Assembly: GCA_040391535.1 (NCBI GenBank)
Contig: JBEBXQ010000007.1
Coordinates: forward strand, 1-64,000
Direction of reading: 5' to 3'
DNA: 64,000 nucleotides
Source of the DNA: JBEBXQ01 sp040391535
GTDB taxonomy: Bacteria; Bacteroidota; Bacteroidia; Cytophagales; Spirosomataceae
Of the stretch, positions 54,061-62,074 are shown piece by piece. The position numbers were made by a program, and so were the translations under genes. The notes under the pieces were generated by a model. The model had not been told where the DNA came from. It saw only the letters and a program-made list of their open reading frames with translations, and did no database searches. The first letter of the stretch is position 1, and every line of letters starts with the position of its first letter.

Positions 54061-55365
54061 ATGAATTCATCAGAATTACAAGCAATAAAAAACCGCTTTG
54101 GTATTATTGGCAATGCTCCGGATCTGAATTATGCTATTAAAGTAGCGATGCAGGTGGCATCCACTGATCTTACGGTATTGATCACGGGTGAAAGCGGAAG
54201 CGGAAAAGAATCGTTCTCCAAGATTATTCACAGCCTGAGCTCCAGGAAGCATGGTGCATTTATTGCTATCAACTGTGGTGCGATTCCCGAAGGAACCATC
54301 GATTCAGAACTGTTTGGTCATGAGAAGGGATCTTTTACAGGTGCTTCTGAAGCCCGGAAAGGATATTTTGAAACGACAAACGGCGGGACAATCTTTCTGG
54401 ATGAGATCGGAGAAATGCCTCTGGGGACTCAATCGAGGCTTTTAAGGGTGCTTGAAAACGGCGAATATATCCGTGTGGGTTCTTCAAAAACCATGCATAC
54501 CAATGTCAGGGTAGTGGCTGCCACCAACGTTAACCTGCGTGAGGCTGTAGATCATGGAAAGTTTCGTGAGGACCTCTACTACCGTCTTAATACTGTACCG
54601 ATTTACGTACCACCGTTGCGCGACAGGGGGGAAGACGTGCTGATGCTTTTTCGTAAATTTACTAACGACTTTGCCGAACGGTACAGAACCAATCCTGTCA
54701 GGCTGACAGACGATGCCAAGGAAATGTTGCTGAAGTATGAATTTCCGGGGAATATCCGTCAGCTCAAAAATATTGCTGAACAGATTACCATTCTGGAAAC
54801 TAACAATAATGTACATGTCAGCGGTGAGACCTTATTCCGTTATCTGAATCCGATACAGGCAGCCACCCGGAAAAAAGCACTGGTTCCTTCTACATTCGGA
54901 GAAGGCAATACTGCGTTTAATGAACGTGAACTGCTTTATAAGGTGCTGTTTGATATGCGGAGGGATATGAACGAACTGAAAAAACTGGTAAGGGATGTAT
55001 TGCAGAATGAGAAATATGGTGGCGATATTATTGATAACCATAAGGAACTGTTCAGTACCCTGTCAGATCCTCCGCATTTTACCGGTAATCAGGAGCAGAT
55101 GGAAACACACCGGTTTTTGCCGCCGAATAATCCTTCCACCCGTGTGGTGGATCTGGACCGGTATTCTGATTCCAGGAATGAAATTGAGGATGTGATTCCG
55201 CTTACTGAAGACAGTGAATCGTTTTCGCTCGAAGAAAAGGAAAAGGAGATGATCATCAAAGCACTCCGCAAAAACAGTAATAAACGAAAGTATGCGGCTC
55301 AGGCGCTGGGTATTTCTGAACGGACTTTGTACCGGAAAATCAAACAATACGGGATAGAAGAATAA
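54061..55365 (+). CDS. Sigma-54-dependent Fis-family activator without sensor domain
   Basis: 434 residues. The AAA+ domain starts almost at once (about 20-255): Walker A GESGSGKE from residue 43, the sigma-54 contact loop as GSFTGA at 90-95, Walker B GTIFLDEIGEM near 117, and the Arg-finger segment FREDLYYRLN. A linker of about 130 residues (255-385) follows. The Fis-type helix-turn-helix is at about 392-434 (NSNKRKYAAQALGISERTL). There is no receiver, GAF or PAS domain, so control must come from expression or a partner. It lies between miaB and lptE, and its stop abuts the lptE ATG. Confidence 0.93.
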   Translation: MNSSELQAIKNRFGIIGNAPDLNYAIKVAMQVASTDLTVLITGESGSGKESFSKIIHSLSSRKHGAFIAINCGAIPEGTIDSELFGHEKGSFTGASEARKGYFETTNGGTIFLDEIGEMPLGTQSRLLRVLENGEYIRVGSSKTMHTNVRVVAATNVNLREAVDHGKFREDLYYRLNTVPIYVPPLRDRGEDVLMLFRKFTNDFAERYRTNPVRLTDDAKEMLLKYEFPGNIRQLKNIAEQITILETNNNVHVSGETLFRYLNPIQAATRKKALVPSTFGEGNTAFNERELLYKVLFDMRRDMNELKKLVRDVLQNEKYGGDIIDNHKELFSTLSDPPHFTGNQEQMETHRFLPPNNPSTRVVDLDRYSDSRNEIEDVIPLTEDSESFSLEEKEKEMIIKALRKNSNKRKYAAQALGISERTLYRKIKQYGIEE

Positions 55366-55887
55366 ATGGCGAATATAATGAATACCAGAAAACTGACACT
55401 GGTTGTTGTGCTGGCTTTGACAGTGCTTTGCAGCAGCTGCGGGATTTATTCTTTTTCGGGAACTAACCTGTCGCCTGATCTGAAGACCTTTTCCATTGCC
55501 AATATTAACATGGGAACGGCAGGTGGACCGGCCAATATGACACAAAGTCTTACCGAGAAGCTGAAGGAATATTTTCAGCGGAATACGAGTCTCAAACTGG
55601 TGCCTGCGGGTGGCGATCTGAGCTTTGAAGGAACCATCACCGGATATGATGTCATTACCACGCCACCAACCGCTAACGACCAGTCGGGATTTAACCGCCT
55701 GAATGTAACCGTGCAGGTGAGGTTTAGCCATTCACTGGATGAAACCAAGAATTTTGACCAGTCGTTTACATATTATATGGATTTTCCGCAGGATCAGACA
55801 CTTGATCAGAACGAGAGCAGGCTGGTACCGGAAATTATGGATCAGCTGGTTCAGCAGATTTTCAATAAATCAGCCGCAGACTGGTAA
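55366..55887 (+). CDS. lptE: LptE-like LPS-assembly lipoprotein
   Basis: 173 residues. The lipoprotein signal ends LCSSCGIYSFSG, with Cys25 as the likely lipidated residue; the lipobox is unusual in having Cys at -3. The rest fits the Bacteroidota LptE family (GTNLSPDLKTFSIANI, LTEKLKEYFQRNTSLKLV, FEGTITGYDV). LptE plugs the LptD barrel and helps place LPS in the outer leaflet. The ATG follows the regulator stop with no gap, so translation is coupled. Met5 is an alternative start. Confidence 0.9.
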   Translation: MANIMNTRKLTLVVVLALTVLCSSCGIYSFSGTNLSPDLKTFSIANINMGTAGGPANMTQSLTEKLKEYFQRNTSLKLVPAGGDLSFEGTITGYDVITTPPTANDQSGFNRLNVTVQVRFSHSLDETKNFDQSFTYYMDFPQDQTLDQNESRLVPEIMDQLVQQIFNKSAADW

Positions 55888-55915
55888 TCTTTACTTCATA
55901 AACCCATAAAAAACA

Positions 55916-56632
55916 ATGAACGGTTTGAATAAGGACAGATTGGCTTACTGGGTGACGTATCCGGACGAAATTGAAATGACAGAAGTGTCCCAGCTGGAAG
56001 AAATAACGGCAAAGTATCCGTATTTTCAACTGGCCTACCTGCTGCTTGTAAAGGCAAAGGCACGCTTTGAAACTGCTGATATAGCCGAAGCCGTATCAAA
56101 AGCATCAGCCTATGCACTGAACCGGAATGTTTTGCGCAGGATCGTTGAGAATGACCTGAACTGGAATGTACCTCCGTCCCGTACAGATGATCATGAACAG
56201 GCAGCAGTCCGGGAAGTGGGGCCGGTAATCACCGAAGCTGTTGAGACTGTACCGGAAAATCCCGGAGTAATTCAGGAAGAAAACGTGCAGGAGACGGTTA
56301 CAAAAACGGAAGAAGAAATGCAGGAGGAAGAACTGGCCGCTAAAAAGATGCACAGGCAGATTATTGAAAAATTCATTAAAAATGATCCGAAAATACGACC
56401 TGTAAATGATTTTTTATCTGAGCAGGCAGAACACTCGGATTTGTCCTTACAGGCACTTCAACCACTGAATTCAGGCAGTTTGGCGACCGAATCATTTGCA
56501 ATAATTCTTGAAAAGCAGGGAAAATTTTCCAAATCAAAGGAAATATATGAAAAGTTGATTTTGAAAAACCCCGAAAAAAAGGATTACTTTGCAGAAAAAA
56601 TTAAGGAATTGTCTGACAGATTAAATAATTGA
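55916..56632 (+). CDS. Conserved hypothetical protein, TPR-like ends
   Basis: 238-residue soluble protein with no export signal. The N-terminal part (about 1-85) is helical and resembles a tetratricopeptide-like fold (LEEITAKYPYFQLAYLLLVK). A long Glu/Val-rich low-complexity section (about 90-145) follows. The C-terminus (about 185-236) again looks like a TPR unit (AIILEKQGKFSKSKEIYEK). Genes of this type are, as far as I recall, common between lptE and secG in Cytophagales. Function unknown. It lies 28 bases after lptE and 54 before secG, in one probable operon. Confidence 0.8.
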   Translation: MNGLNKDRLAYWVTYPDEIEMTEVSQLEEITAKYPYFQLAYLLLVKAKARFETADIAEAVSKASAYALNRNVLRRIVENDLNWNVPPSRTDDHEQAAVREVGPVITEAVETVPENPGVIQEENVQETVTKTEEEMQEEELAAKKMHRQIIEKFIKNDPKIRPVNDFLSEQAEHSDLSLQALQPLNSGSLATESFAIILEKQGKFSKSKEIYEKLILKNPEKKDYFAEKIKELSDRLNN

Positions 56633-56686
56633 TGCGGAATAAACCGCTGAAAAGAATTGAATCATCGAAATTAATTACTCATAATC

Positions 56687-57040
56687 ATGTATTTAGCTTT
56701 AGTTATTTTAATTGCCATTATTGCAGTATTGCTGGTTCTGGTTGTTTTGGTTCAAAACTCAAAGGGAGGCGGGCTTTCCAGTGAATTCGGCGGGGCAGGA
56801 TCAGCCCAGATGTTCGGAGTGAAAAAAACAACCGATTTGCTGGAGCAGGTGACCTGGGGAATGGCAGGTGCCATTATGATTTTTTCTCTGGTCTCTTATG
56901 TGATGGTAAGTGGCGACCAGCAGTCATCCAGTGTCATTAAAAGTGCCAATATAGAGAAGGCTCAAAGCACTGCTACTCCTTCAGTAGCTCCTTCCCTGGC
57001 AGCTCCTGAAACACCCGCTGCGACTGACAGTACAAATTAA
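56687..57040 (+). CDS. secG: Preprotein translocase subunit SecG
   Basis: 117 residues with two membrane helices (about 2-22 and 59-79) separated by the conserved SecG loop VLVQNSKGGGLSSEFGGAG. It supports the SecYEG channel. The C-terminal tail is Ala/Pro/Thr-rich, as is usual in Bacteroidota SecG. It is the last gene of the miaB-to-secG run. Confidence 0.93.
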   Translation: MYLALVILIAIIAVLLVLVVLVQNSKGGGLSSEFGGAGSAQMFGVKKTTDLLEQVTWGMAGAIMIFSLVSYVMVSGDQQSSSVIKSANIEKAQSTATPSVAPSLAAPETPAATDSTN

Positions 57041-57488
57041 TAGCTGTTAAGACATTTTCCGGTTTCTTTACCGAGCCGGAAATTACCCGGCATTCAGCCT
57101 TATAAATCCTGTGGACCGATTTCATTTGATTGAAATCATTTCCGGATCTGTATAGCTGAAGGCCGGGTTTTCTTTTTTTAAACTTATCAGGGTACAGTGA
57201 TGACATCGGATAATGTAAAAAAAAGGAAGGTGCAGTTGATCGTTACATAATGGTTTTAAATGTTGTTTTATTTCAGCAATCCTGAAGGCAGAAAATGGCT
57301 GAGGGGATTTTACCAATCACAGGAATGTAACGGTATTCCTGACGTATTGTACAGGCTTTGGGTGCCATACTTTAAATTTGTCAGTATGATGTCTGAAAAA
57401 ATGACAGGAATTGACTTTGGCACAATTATTCTCATACAGATGGGTATCAGATGAATGTTAAAATTATATTCATAACCTTATCATAATT
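57041..57488. other. 448-base region before groES with hairpins and a sigma-54-like half site
   Basis: It holds a 7-bp hairpin after secG (TTTCCGG/CCGGAAA, about 57056-57082), a perfect GATTTCA/TGAAATC hairpin (57118-57137), a GGCCGGG plus T-rich stretch (about 57161-57179) and, 66 bases before groES, TTGGCAC (57417-57423) preceded by a TGTC/GACA repeat (57390-57406). TTGGCAC resembles a sigma-54 -24 element, but the -12 GC is absent (TTCT). No CIRCE repeat is present. A 64-codon frame at 57260 is not convincing. Confidence 0.45.
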
Positions 57489-57785
57489 ATGTCAACATTA
57501 TCAGAAGTAAAAGTGAATGTACAGCCTTTGGCAGATCGCGTGTTGGTTGAGCCGGCAGCAGCCGAAGAAAAAACAGCTTTTGGTATCATTATCCCAGATA
57601 CCGCTAAAGAAAAGCCTCAGCGTGGAACAATTGTGGCAGTAGGACCAGGTAAAAAAGATGAGCCTCTGACTGTGAAAGTTGGTGATATTGTACTTTATGG
57701 TAAATATTCAGGAACTGAATTGACCGTTGAAGGAGCAGATTACCTGATCATGCGTGAGTCTGATATCTATGCGATTATCGGATAA
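57489..57785 (+). CDS. groES: Co-chaperonin GroES
   Basis: 98 residues, the standard size. It caps the GroEL chamber. Signature PLADRVLVEPAAAEEKTAFG and the mobile-loop Ile-rich segment GIIIPDTAKEKPQRGTI, then GDIVLYGKYSGTEL. The ATG at 57489 gives MSTLSEVKVNVQPL. groEL follows 57 bases downstream, so the two are one operon. Confidence 0.97.
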   Translation: MSTLSEVKVNVQPLADRVLVEPAAAEEKTAFGIIIPDTAKEKPQRGTIVAVGPGKKDEPLTVKVGDIVLYGKYSGTELTVEGADYLIMRESDIYAIIG

Positions 57786-57842
57786 TCCGGAGACGCTGTT
57801 TTTTAAAATTATAAATTCAGATTACTAAATTAAAAATCTAAA

Positions 57843-59471
57843 ATGGCTAAGAGAATATTTTTCGACGTTGAAGCACGTGATAAAATCAAGCGCGGTGTAG
57901 ATACATTGGCAGATGCAGTAAAAGTTACCTTAGGACCACGTGGTCGTAACGTTGTAATAGATAAAAAATTCGGTTCACCTATTATTACAAAAGATGGTGT
58001 TACCGTAGCGAAAGAAATTGAAATTAAAGATGCTGTTGAAAACATGGGCGCTCAACTTGTAAAAGAAGTTGCCTCTAAAACAGCTGATTCTGCCGGTGAC
58101 GGTACAACCACTGCCACTGTGCTTGCACAGGCTATCTATTCTATCGGTGCTAAAAACGTTGCAGCGGGCGCTAATCCGATGGATCTGAAACGCGGTATCG
58201 AGAAAGCCGTTGCTGTTGTTGTCAGAGACCTTGAAGAGCAAAAGAAAAATATTTCTACTTCTAAAGAAATTGCTCAGGTAGCCACTATCTCAGCCAATCA
58301 TGACGAGGAAATCGGTAACATGATTGCTCAGGCTATGGAAAAAGTAGGTAAAGAAGGTGTGATCACTGTGGAAGAAGCACGTGGTACTGAAACCGAAGTG
58401 AAAACGGTAGAAGGTATGCAGTTTGACCGTGGTTACCTTTCTCCTTATTTCGTAACCAATACGGATAAAATGGAAGTGGAACTTGAGCGTCCTTTTATCC
58501 TTATTTCCGAGAAGAAAGTTTCTTCAATGAAAGAACTTCTTCCGGTTCTGGAGCAAGTGGCACAAACCGGCCGTCCTTTGCTGATTATCGCTGAAGATGT
58601 GGACGGAGAAGCCCTGGCTACGCTTGTCGTAAACAAAATCCGCGGTGCTTTGAAAGTGGCAGCTGTTAAAGCTCCTGGTTTCGGTGACCGTCGTAAAGCG
58701 ATGCTGGAAGATATCGCTATCCTGACAGGAGGTACTGTGATCAGTGAAGAGCGTGGTTTCAAACTGGAAAGCACAACGCTGGAATACCTGGGTTCAGGTG
58801 AAAAAGTAATCATCGACAAAGACAATACTACTATTGTTAACGGTGATGGTAAATCAGAAGAAATCGTAGGTCGTGTAAATCAGATCAAAGCTCAGATCGA
58901 AAACACAACATCGGATTACGATCGTGAAAAACTTCAGGAACGTCTTGCCAAACTTTCAGGCGGTGTTGCTATCCTGTACATCGGTGCAGCTACTGAAGTT
59001 GAAATGAAAGAGAAAAAAGACCGTGTGGATGACGCACTTCACGCAACACGTGCCGCTGTAGAAGAAGGTATCGTTGCTGGTGGTGGTGTAGCGCTTATCC
59101 GTGCTTCTGCGGCCCTTGAAAACCTTCAGGGAGCTAACGAAGACGAAACCACTGGTATCAATATTATCCGTGTCGCTTTGGAATCTCCTCTGCGTACTAT
59201 CGTTTCCAACGCCGGTGGTGAAGGTTCTGTAGTCGTTCAGAAAGTGAAAGAAGGAACCGGAGCGTATGGTTATAACGCGAAAGACAACAAATACGAAGAC
59301 TTACTGGCTGCGGGTATCATTGATCCTAAGAAAGTAAGCCGTCTTGCGCTGGAAAATGCCGCGTCTATTTCCGGATTACTATTAACCACTGAGTGTGTAA
59401 TTGCTGATGAGCCTGAAGAAAATGCAGCTCCTGCAATGCCTCATGGAGGTGGAATGGGTGGCATGATGTAA
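57843..59471 (+). CDS. groEL: Chaperonin GroEL
   Basis: 542 residues, full length. The ATP-binding segment VTLGPRGRNVVIDKKFGSP and DGTTTATVLAQAI lie in the first 110 residues, the apical domain spans about 190-370, and the family signature AAVEEGIVAGGGVALIRA begins near 399. The C-terminus has the Gly-Met tail GGGMGGMM. Codon choice looks strongly biased towards a narrow set, as expected for an abundant protein. It is followed by a strong terminator. Confidence 0.98.
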   Translation: MAKRIFFDVEARDKIKRGVDTLADAVKVTLGPRGRNVVIDKKFGSPIITKDGVTVAKEIEIKDAVENMGAQLVKEVASKTADSAGDGTTTATVLAQAIYSIGAKNVAAGANPMDLKRGIEKAVAVVVRDLEEQKKNISTSKEIAQVATISANHDEEIGNMIAQAMEKVGKEGVITVEEARGTETEVKTVEGMQFDRGYLSPYFVTNTDKMEVELERPFILISEKKVSSMKELLPVLEQVAQTGRPLLIIAEDVDGEALATLVVNKIRGALKVAAVKAPGFGDRRKAMLEDIAILTGGTVISEERGFKLESTTLEYLGSGEKVIIDKDNTTIVNGDGKSEEIVGRVNQIKAQIENTTSDYDREKLQERLAKLSGGVAILYIGAATEVEMKEKKDRVDDALHATRAAVEEGIVAGGGVALIRASAALENLQGANEDETTGINIIRVALESPLRTIVSNAGGEGSVVVQKVKEGTGAYGYNAKDNKYEDLLAAGIIDPKKVSRLALENAASISGLLLTTECVIADEPEENAAPAMPHGGGMGGMM

Positions 59472-59491
59472 TTCTGTCAGCCATTTATCAG

Positions 59492-59526
59492 AGCGGGGTT
59501 GTCCGGAAGGGCAATCCCGCTTTTTT
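59492..59526 (+). terminator. Intrinsic terminator after groEL
   Basis: AGCGGGGTTG (59492-59501) pairs with CAATCCCGCT (59512-59521, one G-T pair), followed by TTTTT. Confidence 0.9.
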
Positions 59527-59575
59527 ATGATCTTTTTGCTGTTTCCTTTGTCACGACAGTGCAGGATGAAGTCAT

Positions 59576-59908
59576 TTACTGCCTCGGTGCAAAATAAATG
59601 ATCCCCACACCGGCAAGTGCTATCAGAGCGCCTATAATGTCAAATTTGTCAGGTTTGAAGCCATCGATTTTCCAGGCCCATATCATCGCCATAAAGATAA
59701 AGATACCGCCGTATGCTGCGTATACACGCCCGAAATTTTCAGTCTGCCACGTCGCTACTACCCCGTAAAGAGCCAGTATAATTCCTCCTGCAATTCCATA
59801 CCAGTAAGGTTTTTCTTCTTTCAGCCATTGCCAGATCAGATACCCTCCGCCAATTTCACACAAGCCGGCCAGTATGAAAATCAGTATTGTTTTTGTGAAT
59901 GCTATCAT
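59576..59908 (-). CDS. YnfA-family (UPF0060) small membrane protein
   Basis: 110 residues, four membrane helices. Motifs of the YnfA family are present: LAGLCEIGGGYLIWQWL near 14-30, GRVYAAYGGIFIFMAMIWAW near 60-79 and the final GVGIIYFAPR. Relatives are SMR-like and some have been linked to drug efflux; a role here is not shown. It is a lone minus-strand gene that converges on groEL. Confidence 0.9.
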   Translation of the reverse strand: MIAFTKTILIFILAGLCEIGGGYLIWQWLKEEKPYWYGIAGGIILALYGVVATWQTENFGRVYAAYGGIFIFMAMIWAWKIDGFKPDKFDIIGALIALAGVGIIYFAPRQ

Positions 59909-60024
59909 ACGGTGTATTGATTTCGTTAAGGATCTTTTATATAAATAACGTGAGTCGGGATAACCTTATCATCTGAAAATGCAACTCTTTCAGGTTTTTT
60001 TATAAATATTATCTTCTTTCTGTT

Positions 60025-60128
60025 TCTGTAATCATGTCACCACTTCGTGGTTATTTTAAGTCCGAAGGACTGACAGGATTATAGAAAAAGCAGAGATACC
60101 TGCACATTTAACCGCGAAGTGGTGACAG
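60025..60128 (+). repeat. Intergenic hairpin repeat, copy 2 (three units)
   Basis: Three hairpin units: an inverted one (TAATCATGTCACCACTTCG, about 60029-60052), a direct one (TCCGAAGGA, then CTGACAGGATTATAGAAAAA, 60061-60089) and a second direct one (ACCGCGAAGTGGTGACAG, 60110-60127). Each unit is a short palindrome around CGAAG followed by TGACA. The two outer units pair with each other, so a large cruciform or stem can form. The same parts occur in copy 1 at 4029-4104. Confidence 0.7.
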
Positions 60129-60339
60129 AACCCTAAACCCGACTAACGTTAAATACATTGCAAAAATAGGATATTGAACGAAGGTAGCACTTTATAATAC
60201 CTCACTCAGGAAATATGGTTTGCAAAATTTATCTGATAATCTGAAATCTGGTATGATAAGCATCGCTTTACAGCGAATAGCAGGAGTGATATGACAGTAT
60301 GTAACAGTCTGAATGATAGGATGTTTTTGTTAAAAAACA

Positions 60340-60374
60340 AAATAGCCAGTCAACAGAAGGCTGGCTGGCTATTT
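60340..60374. other. Unassigned 10-bp hairpin
   Basis: AAATAGCCAG (60340-60349) pairs perfectly with CTGGCTATTT (60365-60374). On the minus strand it is followed by TTGTTTTTT, terminator-like, but no minus-strand gene lies upstream of it; on the plus strand the T-run is weak. It may end an unrecognised small RNA. Confidence 0.5.
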
Positions 60375-60494
60375 GAATTTACTCAACGTTATGAAAAACT
60401 TCTATCTTATGACGGATAGCAGTACTTTAGGTCACATGTAAAAAATAATTTTTTTTCAAATTCAGATTTTTAATTACAATTAAAGGAATTTCAG

Positions 60495-60502
60495 TAACTT
60501 TG
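60495..60502 (+). promoter_or_regulatory. Promoter -7 element before guaB
   Basis: TAACTTTG, an exact TAnnTTTG match, 28 bases before the guaB ATG. The -33 side is only a T-run (about 60467-60471). Confidence 0.55.
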
Positions 60503-60530
60503 TCCCGCAAATAAGAAATATTATTTGCAA

Positions 60531-62006
60531 ATGAGCACAGCATCAGCGAAAGTCCTATACGAGGCATTGACCTACGACGACGTCCTTCTTTTACCCGCAT
60601 ACTCCGAAGTGTTACCGCGGGATACTTCCACCAAGACAAAGTTAACAAGAAATATCGAACTGAACATTCCGTTTATATCCGCAGCTATGGATACGGTTAC
60701 GGAATTTGAGCTGGCTATTTCTATGGCTCAGGAAGGTGGAATTGGTATTATCCATAAAAACATGACCATTGAAGCGCAGGCTGAACAGGTTCGTAAAGTA
60801 AAACGATCGGAAAGCGGAATGATTCTGGATCCGATTACACTGAGCGAAAACGCGAAGCTGGGTGACGCTCATCAGATCATGAGAGAATACAAGATCGGTG
60901 GTATACCGGTTATTGATGAGGAAGGCAGGCTTGTCGGCATCCTTACCAACCGTGATCTGCGTTTTCAGCGCGATCTGAATAAGCCTGTAGTGGAAATTAT
61001 GACCCGGGAAAATCTGATTACCGCTGCTGAAGGTATTACACTGGAAGAAGCTGAAAGTATTCTGCAGGAATATAAAATCGAAAAGCTTCCTATCGTTGAT
61101 GCCACCAATAAGCTGATCGGACTGATCACCTATAAGGACATCATGAAACGGAAATCACATCCCAATTCATGTAAGGATTCTTACGGTCGTCTTCGTGTCG
61201 GAGCGGCTGTAGGTGTTACTCCTGATATTCTGCAACGCGTTGAGATGCTTCAGAAAGCAGGTGTCGATGTTGTCAGTATTGATACCGCGCACGGGCACTC
61301 CAAAGGCGTGCTGGATGCGGTGCGTCTGGTAAAAGACACTTTCCCTAATCTTGACGTAATAGCAGGAAATGTGGCCACAGGAGCGGCTGCGAAAGCTTTG
61401 GCTGATGCCGGAGCGGATGCCGTAAAGGTAGGCGTAGGGCCGGGAAGTATCTGTACAACACGGATTATTGCCGGTATCGGTGTACCGCAGCTGACAGCCG
61501 TTATGGAAGCTGCTGAAGCCTTAAAAGGTACCGGTGTACCTGTTGTGGCTGATGGCGGTATCCGTTTTTCAGGCGATGTGGTGAAAGCACTTGCCGGTGG
61601 GGCCAGTACGGTAATGATCGGCTCTATGCTGGCAGGTACTGACGAAGCTCCGGGTGAAATCGTGATTTACGAAGGGCGGAAATTCAAAACCTACCGTGGT
61701 ATGGGTTCGCTGGAAGCAATGGAAGACGGATCAAAAGACCGTTATTTCCAGGATGCGGAAGACGACGTTAAAAAACTCGTTCCGGAGGGTATTGTAGGTC
61801 GTGTCCCTTTCAAAGGCCATGTATCTGAAATTATATACCAGATGAACGGAGGTTTGAAAGCGGGTATGGGGTATTGCGGAACCGCTGATATCGAAAGCCT
61901 GAAAGAAGATGCCAGATTTGTAAAAATCACATCGGCAGGGGTGAAAGAAAGCCACCCGCACGACGTAATTATTCAAAGAGAAGCACCTAATTATTCCTCC
62001 AGATAA
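60531..62006 (+). CDS. guaB: Inosine-5'-monophosphate dehydrogenase
   Basis: 491 residues from the ATG at 60531; a TTG two codons earlier is in frame but unlikely. It oxidises IMP to XMP, the committed step to GMP. The catalytic Cys308 sits in GVGPGSICTTRIIAGIG. Two CBS domains are inserted at about 95-205 (KIGGIPVIDEEGRLVGILTN, KLPIVDATNKLIGLIT). The flap has the YRGMGSLEAM segment. It has its own promoter element; a strong hairpin follows the stop. With purA in the same window, both branches from IMP are present. Confidence 0.97.
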   Translation: MSTASAKVLYEALTYDDVLLLPAYSEVLPRDTSTKTKLTRNIELNIPFISAAMDTVTEFELAISMAQEGGIGIIHKNMTIEAQAEQVRKVKRSESGMILDPITLSENAKLGDAHQIMREYKIGGIPVIDEEGRLVGILTNRDLRFQRDLNKPVVEIMTRENLITAAEGITLEEAESILQEYKIEKLPIVDATNKLIGLITYKDIMKRKSHPNSCKDSYGRLRVGAAVGVTPDILQRVEMLQKAGVDVVSIDTAHGHSKGVLDAVRLVKDTFPNLDVIAGNVATGAAAKALADAGADAVKVGVGPGSICTTRIIAGIGVPQLTAVMEAAEALKGTGVPVVADGGIRFSGDVVKALAGGASTVMIGSMLAGTDEAPGEIVIYEGRKFKTYRGMGSLEAMEDGSKDRYFQDAEDDVKKLVPEGIVGRVPFKGHVSEIIYQMNGGLKAGMGYCGTADIESLKEDARFVKITSAGVKESHPHDVIIQREAPNYSSR

Positions 62007-62032
62007 TTCAGCGACGCCGGATCAGTATAATA

Positions 62033-62074
62033 CAGGCGGAACCAAACCGGAAATATCCGGCTTAGTTCCGCCTG
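62033..62074. terminator. Hairpin between guaB and the DUF5103 gene, convergent
   Basis: CAGGCGGAAC (62033-62042) pairs perfectly with GTTCCGCCTG (62065-62074), and inside it CCGG (62047-62050) pairs with CCGG (62057-62060). It covers the stop codon of the minus-strand gene (62062-62064). It lacks a T-run, so termination could be weak or factor-assisted, but its place between convergent genes fits a two-way 3'-end structure. Confidence 0.65.

Larger units (their letters stand above)
59909..60530. other. 622-base intergenic region between the ynfA-like gene and guaB
   Basis: It contains hairpin repeat copy 2 (60025-60128), an unassigned hairpin (60340-60374) and the guaB promoter element (60495-60502). 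Between 60130 and 60330 I see only AT-rich sequence with no convincing gene. Both flanking genes point away from it, so both promoters must lie inside it. Confidence 0.6.

Noticed and set aside
57260..57454. 64-codon plus-strand frame before groES
   Set aside because: No family, no ribosome binding site; it overlaps the likely groES control region.
57041..57488. CIRCE/HrcA operator before groES
   Set aside because: No TTAGCACTC-N9-GAGTGCTAA repeat could be found.
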